NCBI RefSeq assembly: GCF_002209485.1
Contig: NZ_NJIX01000001.1
Location: 992,001-1,056,000 of the forward strand
From: Achromobacter sp. HZ34
Lineage (GTDB): Bacteria; Pseudomonadota; Gammaproteobacteria; Burkholderiales; Burkholderiaceae_B
Direction of reading: 5' to 3'
Length of the DNA: 64,000 nucleotides
The position numbers were made by a program, and so were the translations under genes. Below, in pieces: positions 19,610-27,190 of the stretch (position 1 is the stretch's first letter; each line of letters opens with the position of its first letter). The notes beneath the pieces were generated by a model. That model saw only the letters and a list, made by a program, of their open reading frames with translations, ran no database searches and was not told where the DNA came from.

Positions 19610-19638
19610 ATTCTATGGGCGGCCGGGGTGTGCATCAA
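19610..19638 (-). promoter_or_regulatory. sigma-70 promoter of the dpp-M81 operon
   Basis: On the minus strand TTGATG (19638-19633) and TAGAAT (19615-19610) are separated by exactly 17 bases. Transcription would start near 19603, giving a leader of about 75 bases to dppB. Confidence 0.6.
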
Positions 19639-19643
19639 TTTCA

Positions 19644-19671
19644 AATTTCGCCAGCAACCGTTGCTGAAATT
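19644..19671. promoter_or_regulatory. nested palindrome next to the dpp promoter
   Basis: CAGCAAC and GTTGCTG flank one base (19652-19666). Outside them AATTTC (19644-19649) pairs with GAAATT (19666-19671). The dyad lies directly upstream of the -35 box, a usual position for an activator. Confidence 0.5.
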
Positions 19672-19784
19672 AGAACGGCCCGGAAAGCCAGTGCTGGCGC
19701 GGGTTTCCGGGCTATACGTAATCGCCCTGACGGGGATTTCCCCAGGAACGGGGGCGCCCGGGCCAGGGCTGATCCCAGGGCAGC

Positions 19785-21341
19785 CTAGACGGCCACGTCG
19801 AACGAACCGCCGGCGCGCGCGGCGGCGGCCGACCCGTGCACCAGGGCCGCATCCGGCGGCGCGGTGACGATACCGGTACGGAAATCCGGCGCCGCTTGCG
19901 CGCGCAGGCGGTCCAGGTCGGGCAGCGGACGCGCCAGGTCCGGATGGCGGGCCCAGGCCCATTCCAGCGACTTGCAGATTTCCAGCAGGCCCAGGTCCTG
20001 GCGGAAGCCGCCGACCACCTGCATGCCGAAAGGCATACCCGCATGGTCGCGCCCGCAGGGCATGGACAGCGAGGGGTTGGTCATGAGGGTCGTCACGTAG
20101 GTCAGCGCCAGCCAGCGGTAGTAGTTCTCCTGGGGACGGCCATTGATGCGGTCCAGCGCCAGCTGCGTCCAGGGGAAAGGCGTCACCGGCGTGGTCGGTG
20201 CCAGGATCACGTCATAGTCCTGGTACAGGGCCTGGAAGGCCTTGAACATGCGGGTCTGGTCCAGGTGCGCCCCCGTGTAGTCCGCCAGGGTCATGGAGGC
20301 GCCCATCTCGTAGTTGGCGCGGGGGTTGGGCCCCAGGTTGGCGGGGTCGGCCTCGTAGGCGTCACGATAGCGGGCCACGTAGTTGGCGGCGCGGATCACG
20401 TCGAAGCAGCGATGCGCCTGCGCCAGGTCGGGCCGTACCTCGTCGCAAGACTTGAACAGATGGTGCATGGCCTGGATCTTGGCAAGGAAGACGCGCCGGA
20501 TGTCGTCGTCCACGTCGCAGACGCCCAAATCCACCGTGTAGCCCACCCGCAGGCTGCCCAGGTCGCGCGGACGCAGGCTGGCGAAGGCGGCGGCGTCGAC
20601 GTCGTAGGACAAGGGATCGCAGTCGGCGCGGCCGGCGATGGCCGACAGGTGCAGGCCGACGTCATCCATCGAGCGGCCCATGGGCCCGACCACGGAGATC
20701 GGCGTCCAGCCCAGCGCGCGGCGTTCCACCGGCACCAATCCCGGCGAGGGCCGGAAACCGATCACGCCGCATTTGGCCGCGGGGATGCGCAGCGAGCCGC
20801 CCGTGTCGGACCCCGTGCACAGCGGCAGCATGTCCGTGGCCAGCGCCACGGCCGAACCGCCGGAGGAACCGCCGCAGTTCAGGCGCGGGTCGAAAGGATT
20901 GCCGGTGGCGCCCCAGACCGGATTGCGGGTGTTGGCGCCCGCGCCCAGTTCCGGCACATTGGTCTTGCCGACCACGATGGCACCGGCGGCACGCATGCGC
21001 CCCACCATCAGGTTGTCGGCGGCGGGCACGTGGCCGCGGTACATGGGGGAACCGAAGGTGGTGAGCAGGCCTTCGGTTTCCTCCAGGTCCTTCACGCCCA
21101 GGGGCAGGCCGTGCAGCGGGCCCAGGGGCAGTCCGCGCAGCACGGCTTCCTCGGCCGCCTTGGCTTCCTGCCTGGCCCGATCGTAGCAAGTTGCCGTGAT
21201 CGCGTTCAGGTGGGGATTCAGGGACTCGATGCGCGCCAGGCAGGCTTGCAGCAGCTCGACGGGTGAAATCGTCTTGTCGCCGATGGCGCGGCGCAGATCG
21301 ACGGTGGACCAGGAAACGAGGGAATCGACGGATGCGGGCAT
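19785..21341 (-). CDS. amidase signature family hydrolase
   Basis: This 518-aa cytoplasmic amidase has the Ser-cisSer-Lys triad: Lys84 (GVKD), Ser159 (CGGSSGGSAVA) and nucleophile Ser183 (GSDTGGSLRIP), with the canonical spacing of 75 and 24 residues. It lacks the neighbours expected of GatA (no gatB/gatC), so it is more likely a catabolic amidase for a small or aryl amide. The ATG at 21339-21341 is chosen as the first methionine close to the conserved region; the ORF extension upstream covers the regulatory repeat. Confidence 0.9.
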   Translation of the reverse strand: MPASVDSLVSWSTVDLRRAIGDKTISPVELLQACLARIESLNPHLNAITATCYDRARQEAKAAEEAVLRGLPLGPLHGLPLGVKDLEETEGLLTTFGSPMYRGHVPAADNLMVGRMRAAGAIVVGKTNVPELGAGANTRNPVWGATGNPFDPRLNCGGSSGGSAVALATDMLPLCTGSDTGGSLRIPAAKCGVIGFRPSPGLVPVERRALGWTPISVVGPMGRSMDDVGLHLSAIAGRADCDPLSYDVDAAAFASLRPRDLGSLRVGYTVDLGVCDVDDDIRRVFLAKIQAMHHLFKSCDEVRPDLAQAHRCFDVIRAANYVARYRDAYEADPANLGPNPRANYEMGASMTLADYTGAHLDQTRMFKAFQALYQDYDVILAPTTPVTPFPWTQLALDRINGRPQENYYRWLALTYVTTLMTNPSLSMPCGRDHAGMPFGMQVVGGFRQDLGLLEICKSLEWAWARHPDLARPLPDLDRLRAQAAPDFRTGIVTAPPDAALVHGSAAAARAGGSFDVAV

Positions 21342-21397
21342 GGAGAGGTTCCGGAAGGAAGGTTGGCGGGTCGATTCTGGACACCGCCCGCCCCGCC

Positions 21398-21425
21398 TGT
21401 CCATTACAGATTTTCGCAATGGACA
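21398..21425. promoter_or_regulatory. inverted repeat upstream of the amidase gene
   Basis: TGTCCATT (21398-21405) and AATGGACA (21418-21425) form a perfect 8-bp dyad with a 12-base spacer, so half-site centres are 20 bp (two helical turns) apart. It is 57-84 bases before the amidase start. Confidence 0.55.
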
Positions 21426-21465
21426 TTCTCCAAATTCGAACCGTGCGCGGAGATCCACAAAAGCG

Positions 21466-21489
21466 AAGGCCCGGCATCAGCCGGGCCTT
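21466..21489 (-). terminator. intrinsic terminator of ppiD
   Basis: A 9-bp GC-rich stem (AAGGCCCGG with CCGGGCCTT, loop of six) follows the ppiD stop by 28 bases. On the minus strand it is followed by CGCTTTTG, so the T-run is weak. Confidence 0.7.
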
Positions 21490-21516
21490 GCGCCTGCAGA
21501 TTGCAACGCTTACGCG

Positions 21517-23484
21517 TCAGCTCGCATCCGTCTGGATATCGTCGCCCTTCAGGACCTTCGCCGCTTCCGGCGCGATCTGCACCTTGTACTGCTCGCGCAG
21601 CACCTTCAGCACGGCGGCGTCTTCGGCCTGGCCCCAGGCAGAGGACAACTGCTGGCTCAAGGCGGTGGTGACGGCGGGATCGTTCTTGCCGGCTTCGATC
21701 TTCTCGATACGGGCAATCACATAGTCGCTCGCTTCACGCGCGCCGACAAACGCCGGCAGCGGCTTGGCGGGCACCCGCATGACGGCGTCCAGCACCGGAC
21801 GCGACAGGTTCTGCGGATTGTCGCGCGAAATATCGACGGCGGCGGCGAAGCCATCCAGCGGCGCGGCCGGATCCTTGCGCAGCGCTTCCAGCGCCTGCTC
21901 GCCCGCCTTGGCGGCCGCATCGGCGGCGCGCTCGTCGACCAGCTTGGCGCGGATCTTGTCCTTCAACTGGTCCAGCGGCGGCACATGGGCCGGCGTCATG
22001 CTGGCCACGCGCACCGCCAGCATGGTGTCGGGCGACAGTTCGATCACGCCGGAATTCTGCTTGTCGCGCAGCACTTCAGGCGAGAACAGCACCTGGCGCA
22101 CTTTCGGGCTGTCCAGCAGGGCCGAATCCGGGCTGCCGGCGGCTGAGCCCGCACCCGCCTGCTCCGGCGCCAGCAATTCCGTGCGGCCGATACCACCGGC
22201 TTCGCGCAGCTTCAGGCCCAGCGCATCCGCGGCGGGCTGCAGGCTGTCGCGCTGGTCATACACCAGCGACGTCAGCTTGGTGGCCATGTCGGAGAAGCGC
22301 GAGGCGGCGATCTGCTTACGGATCTCGTCGACGATCTGCGCCTTGACGTCGGCCAGGGGTTTGAACTGCGCGGGCTGCAGGTCGGTCAGCTTGATGATGT
22401 GCAGGCCGTACGGGCTTTGCACCACGCCAGACACCTGATCCTTCTTCAGTCCGTCGATGGCCTTTTCCAGCGTGGGCGCGATCACGCCCGGCACCAGCCA
22501 GCCCAGGTCGCCGCCCTTGTTGGCCGAGCCGGCATCCTGCGAATTCTTCTTGGCCAGTTCGGCGAAGTTCGCCGGATCGGCAGCCGCCTGCTTGGCCAGG
22601 TCGTCCGCCTTGGCTTGCGCTTCCTTGCGCTGCGCGTCGGTGGCATTGGCCGGCAGCTCGATCATGATGTGGCTGGCGCGGCGGCGTTCGGGCTGGCCGA
22701 AACGGCTCTTGTTCTGGTCGTAATAACGCTGGACGTCTTCGTCCTTGACGTTGATGTCCTTGCTGGCAGCGGCTTCGTCCAGCACCAGGTACTGCGCCTT
22801 GACCTGCTCGGGGATCAGGAACTGCTGCTTGTTGGCGTCATACCAGGTCTGCAGATCGGCGTCGCTGACCTGCACCTGCGAACGGAAATCGGCCGCGGCA
22901 AAACGGCGCGTGCGCACGCCGCGCGTTTCCGTCAGGGCATGTTCGACACTGCCGGCCACTTCACCGGGCACGCGCGCGGTCTGGCCGACGGGCTGCAGCA
23001 CGCGATCGATGGCCAGTTGGCCGCGCAAATTGGCTTCGAAGGCAGCCGGGCTCAAGCCCTGGGCGGCCAAGGCGGCGCGATAGCGTTCGGCGGAGAAACG
23101 GCCGTCGTCCTGCACGGCAGGATTGGAGGCAATGGTATTGCGCAGGGTCTCGTCCGACACCGAGAAACGGTTGTCGGCGGCGGCGGCGGCCAGCACGCGC
23201 TGGTCGATCAACTGGTCCAGCAGGCGCTGGCGCATGGCCGGATTGTCCAGGGCGGCCGCATCGAAACGCGCGCCCATCATCTGGCGATACTGATCCAGCT
23301 GGTTGCGGCGCGCCTGATCGTATTCCCGCTGGGTGATGGGGTGACCCGCCACCGTGGCCATCTTGGGTTCTTCCGACATGAAGCTGCTATAGCTCTGCAC
23401 GCCGAAGAAGGCGAAGGAAGGCACGATCAGGATCAGCAGGATGAGCTGCATCCAGCGCTGATGATTGCGAATAAATTCGAACAT
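21517..23484 (-). CDS. ppiD: periplasmic folding chaperone / peptidyl-prolyl isomerase PpiD
   Basis: This 655-aa membrane-anchored SurA/PpiD family chaperone assists folding of proteins leaving the Sec translocon. It starts MFEFIRNHQRWMQLILLILIVPSFAFFGVQSYSSF, a single transmembrane helix at residues 11-33. A SurA_N-like region follows, then one parvulin domain (RRASHIMIELPAN.., GGDLGWLVPGV, SPYGLHIIKL). The ATG at 23482-23484 fits the family; the upstream ORF is noise. The upstream hupB gene common elsewhere is absent. Confidence 0.92.
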   Translation of the reverse strand: MFEFIRNHQRWMQLILLILIVPSFAFFGVQSYSSFMSEEPKMATVAGHPITQREYDQARRNQLDQYRQMMGARFDAAALDNPAMRQRLLDQLIDQRVLAAAAADNRFSVSDETLRNTIASNPAVQDDGRFSAERYRAALAAQGLSPAAFEANLRGQLAIDRVLQPVGQTARVPGEVAGSVEHALTETRGVRTRRFAAADFRSQVQVSDADLQTWYDANKQQFLIPEQVKAQYLVLDEAAASKDINVKDEDVQRYYDQNKSRFGQPERRRASHIMIELPANATDAQRKEAQAKADDLAKQAAADPANFAELAKKNSQDAGSANKGGDLGWLVPGVIAPTLEKAIDGLKKDQVSGVVQSPYGLHIIKLTDLQPAQFKPLADVKAQIVDEIRKQIAASRFSDMATKLTSLVYDQRDSLQPAADALGLKLREAGGIGRTELLAPEQAGAGSAAGSPDSALLDSPKVRQVLFSPEVLRDKQNSGVIELSPDTMLAVRVASMTPAHVPPLDQLKDKIRAKLVDERAADAAAKAGEQALEALRKDPAAPLDGFAAAVDISRDNPQNLSRPVLDAVMRVPAKPLPAFVGAREASDYVIARIEKIEAGKNDPAVTTALSQQLSSAWGQAEDAAVLKVLREQYKVQIAPEAAKVLKGDDIQTDAS

Positions 23485-23554
23485 GGAGTACCTGAGACCC
23501 ATGCGGCGGCCGCTAGGAAAAACCTGGCGGCCTGCCACACAAAACGCATAAAAA

Positions 23555-23575
23555 AAGGCGAAACAGATTCGCCTT
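23555..23575 (-). terminator. intrinsic terminator upstream of ppiD with no obvious parent gene
   Basis: AAGGCGAA and TTCGCCTT pair around a five-base loop and are followed on the minus strand by seven T. It is a textbook terminator, but it lies between ppiD and the divergent ugpQ gene, so no protein gene ends here. Confidence 0.7.
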
Positions 23576-23789
23576 GCTCTCATACTACGCAGCCGACACT
23601 GCATACTATCGGATCAGCGGGCAAGCAGTTTACCACCACTGGCAAGGGCACCGATTGCCGCCGTGCCCGCCTGCGGTATCCTTGGCGGATCAGGCTGCTA
23701 CCGCTCCGCCACGCCCGACTCCTGCGCGACCGTAGCGCCAGCCTTCATGGGGTCCATCGCCCCAGTAACGCTCCATCATTGCCCGCCCT

Positions 23790-24566
23790 ATGACTGCTTC
23801 CTCTTTTTCCTGGCCCTATCCGTCCCTCATCGCGCACCGCTGCGGCGGCAAACTGGCGCCGGAGAACACCCCAGCCGCCATGCGGGTGGGCGCCGCGCAC
23901 GGCTTCGCCATGTTCGAGTACGACGTCAAGCTGAGCAAGGACGATGTGCTGTTCCTGCTGCACGACGACGACCTGGACCGCACCTCCAATGGCCAGGGGC
24001 CGGCCAAGGACAGGACCTGGGCCGAGCTTTCCGCCCTGGACGCCGGCTCCTGGCTGTCCCCTACCTATGCCGGCGAGCGCATGGCCACCCTGGATGAGGT
24101 GGCGGCATTTACCCTTCAGCAGGCCATCGCCAGCAATGTGGAAATCAAGCCCTGCCCTGGCCGCGAGGCGGAAACCGGCACCGCCGTGGCCCTGGCCGTC
24201 CAGCGCCTGTGGCAAGGCGCCGCGGTGCCGCCCCTGCTGTCCTCGTTCTCCGAAGACGCCCTGGCCGCGGCCCACGTTGCCGCCCCGCTGCTGCCGCGCG
24301 CCCTGCTGGTCGAGAAAATCCCCTCGGACTGGCGCGACCGCATGGTGCAGCACGACTGCGTCGCCTTGAACGTCAACCAGCGCGACGTCACCCCCGAACT
24401 GGTGCGCGACGTGCACGCGGCCGGTTACCGCCTGTGCGCCTGGACCGTCAATGACGCCCAGCGTGCCCGCGACCTGCTGGCCTGGGGCGTGGACGGCCTG
24501 TTCACCGATATGCTCGATACCATCCGCCCGCCCTTCCCGGCGCCGGCGCAATCCGCCCAAGCCTGA
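23790..24566 (+). CDS. ugpQ: glycerophosphodiester phosphodiesterase
   Basis: This 258-aa cytoplasmic enzyme hydrolyses glycerophosphodiesters to sn-glycerol 3-phosphate and an alcohol. The GDPD motif IAHRCGGKLAPENT lies at residues 14-27, the metal-binding acidic residue in FEYDVK near 43, and HDDDLDRT near 58. The C-terminal NVNQRDVTPELVRDVHAAGYRLCAWTVND and WGVDGLFTDM are typical. It has no signal peptide. It runs into rlmJ after 11 bases, so the two may be cotranscribed. Confidence 0.92.
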   Translation: MTASSFSWPYPSLIAHRCGGKLAPENTPAAMRVGAAHGFAMFEYDVKLSKDDVLFLLHDDDLDRTSNGQGPAKDRTWAELSALDAGSWLSPTYAGERMATLDEVAAFTLQQAIASNVEIKPCPGREAETGTAVALAVQRLWQGAAVPPLLSSFSEDALAAAHVAAPLLPRALLVEKIPSDWRDRMVQHDCVALNVNQRDVTPELVRDVHAAGYRLCAWTVNDAQRARDLLAWGVDGLFTDMLDTIRPPFPAPAQSAQA

Positions 24567-24577
24567 GGGGACCCGTT

Positions 24578-25435
24578 TTGTTCAGTTATCGCCACGCCTT
24601 TCATGCCGGCAATCACGCGGACGTGCTCAAGCACGCCGTCCTGGCCCACGTCCTCGACTACCTGAATCGCAAGGACACGCCCTACTGGGTGATCGACACT
24701 CACGCGGGCGCGGGGCTGTACCGCCTGGACAGCGATTGGGCCAACAAGAATGCCGAGTATGCCGACGGCGTTGCCCGCCTGTGGGACCGGACTGACCTGC
24801 CGCCGCTGTTTGCCCGCTATATGGAGCTGGTGCGCGGCCATAACATCGACGGCCACCTGCGCAACTATCCGGGTTCGCCCTGGCTGACGCTCGAAGCCCT
24901 GCGCGAAAGCGACCGCCTGCGCCTGTTCGAAATGCATCCCAGCGAAGCGGAGGTGCTGGTGCGCAACCTGGAGCACCAGGGCCGCGTGGCGCTGCGCCAG
25001 ACCACGATCTATGACACCGACGGCTTCGAGGGCGTGAAAGCCCTGCTGCCGCCGCCCCCGCGCCGCGGCCTGGTGCTGATCGACCCGTCCTACGAGGACA
25101 AGCAGGATTATCGCCGCGCCCTGACCACGGTGAAGGAAGGCGTGAAGCGCTTCGCCACCGGCACCTATGCGGTCTGGTACCCGCAGGTGCAGCGCCGCGA
25201 ATCCAACGAACTGCCGCGCCAGCTGGAGCGTCTGGAGGTCAAGAGCTGGCTGCACGTGGCCCTGTCGGTTCGGAAGCCCGGCGCCGACGGCTTCGGCCTG
25301 CACGGCAGCGGCATGTTCCTGGTCAACCCGCCCTGGACGCTGCATGCTGCCCTGAAGGAGGCCATGCCCTGGCTGACCCAACTGCTGGCGCAGGACGACC
25401 GCGCCAGCTACACGCTGGAACACCGCGAGGGGTAA
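24578..25435 (+). CDS. rlmJ: 23S rRNA (adenine-2030 N6)-methyltransferase RlmJ
   Basis: This 285-aa SAM-dependent methyltransferase should modify A2030 of 23S rRNA. It starts with the family hallmark FSYRHAFHAGNHADVLKHAVL. The SAM-binding segment VIDTHAGAGLY lies near residue 38. The catalytic motif reads DPSY (169-172) instead of the DPPY of E. coli. The start codon is TTG at 24578, supported by GAGGGG 7 nt upstream; no ATG lies near. It ends before a strong terminator. Confidence 0.93.
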   Translation: MFSYRHAFHAGNHADVLKHAVLAHVLDYLNRKDTPYWVIDTHAGAGLYRLDSDWANKNAEYADGVARLWDRTDLPPLFARYMELVRGHNIDGHLRNYPGSPWLTLEALRESDRLRLFEMHPSEAEVLVRNLEHQGRVALRQTTIYDTDGFEGVKALLPPPPRRGLVLIDPSYEDKQDYRRALTTVKEGVKRFATGTYAVWYPQVQRRESNELPRQLERLEVKSWLHVALSVRKPGADGFGLHGSGMFLVNPPWTLHAALKEAMPWLTQLLAQDDRASYTLEHREG

Positions 25436-25487
25436 GCGCCTCCCTTGCATGCCGGAGCCGCCAAGCCGGCCCCGCCGGCCCCGCCGG

Positions 25488-25515
25488 CACTGGCCACTGG
25501 CCACTGGCCACTGGC
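25488..25515. repeat. four exact tandem heptamers CACTGGC
   Basis: Four exact copies of CACTGGC run head to tail, preceded by CCGGCCCCG duplications and followed by degenerate copies. It is non-coding, between rlmJ and the terminator. Confidence 0.85.
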
Positions 25516-25566
25516 GCTGGCACTGGCACCTGCGCCGACACGCAGCATGGGCGCTGCAAAAAACAG

Positions 25567-25599
25567 AAGGCCTGGAATCGTTCACCGATTCCAGGCCTT
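25567..25599. terminator. bidirectional intrinsic terminator, rlmJ / efflux operon
   Basis: A perfect 14-bp stem (25567-25580 with 25586-25599) has a five-base loop. Five T follow on the plus strand and a T-rich run on the minus strand, so it can serve both converging units. Confidence 0.9.
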
Positions 25600-25627
25600 T
25601 TTACTTCCACAAGGTCCTTGCCGAAGC

Positions 25628-27190
25628 CTATTGCGTGACTTGCGTCGCGGCCTGCCCGGCCGGCGCGGCCGACGCCTGCACGGTCTTGTCCGTCCAGCCG
25701 CCCCCCAGCGCCTTGTACAAGGTCACCAGATTGGTCAGGCGCGACAGGCGCGTCGTCACCAGCGTCTGCTGCGCCGTGTACAGCGAGCGCTGCGAGTCCA
25801 GCACGGTCAGGTAGTTGTCCACCCCCTCGCGGAAGCGCTGCTGCGACAGGTCGTAGGCGCGCTGATCGGCCGCGACCAGCAGTTGCTGCGCCTGGATCTG
25901 CTGATCCAGCGTGCCGCGGCCCGCCAGGGCATCGGCCACTTCGCGGAAAGCGGTCTGGATGGCCTGCTCGTACGTGGCCACCTGGATCTGCTTCTGCAGC
26001 TTGGCGACATCCAACCCTGCCAGCAGCGAACCACCGGCAAAGATGGGCGTCGTAATCTGCGGCGCGAAGCTCCACGCGCCCGAGCCGCCCTTGAACAAAC
26101 CGCCCAGGGTGGCGCTGGCCGTGCCCGCGCTGCCCGTCAGCGAGATGGTCGGGAAGAACGCCGCGCGCGCCGCGCCGATATTGGCATTGGCCGCCAACAG
26201 GCTGTGCTCGGCCGAACGGATGTCCGGACGGCGCACCAGCAGGTCGGACGGCAGGCCGGCCGGCAGGTTGGTCGGGATCAGCGCATCGTCCAGGCGCCCC
26301 GAGGCTTCCAGGCTGGCCCGCAATTCGGCCGGCACGGGATTGCCCAACAGCAGCACCAACGCATTCATGTCCTGCGCCACCTGGCGCAGGTACTGGGCAT
26401 GGTTGCTTTCGGCGGTACGCACCGACACCTCGGCCTGGCTCAGGTCCAGGGCCGTGGCGACGTCACCGTCGTAGCTCTGCTTGGTCAGGTCGTAGGAATC
26501 GCGCTGGCTCTTCAGCGTGTCCTCGGTCAGCTTCAGCAGTTCCTGGTCCGCGCGCAAGGTCAGGTAAGCGTTGGCCACTTCCGCCACCAGGCTCAGCTGG
26601 GTGGCGTTGCGCGTCTCGTCCTGCGCCAGGTAGGTCTGCAGGGCCTGTTCCGACAGGCTGCGGATGCGGCCGAACAGGTCCAGTTCCCACGACAGCGACG
26701 CGCCCACCTGGTAGGTGTGCGAGGTCACCGCCTGGCCGCTTTGCGTCAGGTCACCCGGCGTGCGCTGCGCGCTCTCCGTCGCCCCCAATCCCACCGTCGG
26801 CAGGATGTCGGAGCGCTGGATGCGGTACTGCGCCTGCGCCGCCTGCACATTGAGCGCGGCGATGCGCAGATCGCGGTTGTTCGACAGCGACAGGTCGACC
26901 AGCTGTTGCAGCAGCGGATCGGGGAACATCTCGCGCCAGCCGATATCGGCGGTGGGTACACCCGCCTGGCTGGCGGGCTTGGACGCCGCGTTGGCCGGCA
27001 TGGTGTACGCCGCACCGGCGGGATACGCCGCGTCCACCGGCGCGTCGGGGCGCTGGTAGTCGGGAATCAGCGTGCACCCGGCCAGGGCGGTGGCCAGGGC
27101 CACCGCCAGTGCCAGGCGGGCGGGACGCAGGACGCGCAGTGGAGACGGCAAGGACGACATCTTGTTCTTATGCATGACTAGGGCGTTCAT
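25628..27190 (-). CDS. RND efflux outer-membrane channel lipoprotein (NodT/OprM family)
   Basis: This 520-aa outer-membrane factor has a lipoprotein signal with lipobox LAGC (near residue 39), then [13 protein letters not shown] as in OprM. Two OEP repeats follow, the second with the conserved [37 protein letters not shown]. Trimers form the exit duct of the pump. Its ATG overlaps the pump gene stop (ATGA, 4 bases). It is the last gene of the adaptor-pump-channel operon. Confidence 0.93.
   Translation of the reverse strand: MNALVMHKNKMSSLPSPLRVLRPARLALAVALATALAGCTLIPDYQRPDAPVDAAYPAGAAYTMPANAASKPASQAGVPTADIGWREMFPDPLLQQLVDLSLSNNRDLRIAALNVQAAQAQYRIQRSDILPTVGLGATESAQRTPGDLTQSGQAVTSHTYQVGASLSWELDLFGRIRSLSEQALQTYLAQDETRNATQLSLVAEVANAYLTLRADQELLKLTEDTLKSQRDSYDLTKQSYDGDVATALDLSQAEVSVRTAESNHAQYLRQVAQDMNALVLLLGNPVPAELRASLEASGRLDDALIPTNLPAGLPSDLLVRRPDIRSAEHSLLAANANIGAARAAFFPTISLTGSAGTASATLGGLFKGGSGAWSFAPQITTPIFAGGSLLAGLDVAKLQKQIQVATYEQAIQTAFREVADALAGRGTLDQQIQAQQLLVAADQRAYDLSQQRFREGVDNYLTVLDSQRSLYTAQQTLVTTRLSRLTNLVTLYKALGGGWTDKTVQASAAPAGQAATQVTQ

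Noticed and set aside
23576..23789. A possible tRNA between ppiD and ugpQ, because tRNA genes flank ppiD in some relatives
   Set aside because: No cloverleaf, T-loop GTTCRA segment or CCA end could be found on either strand.
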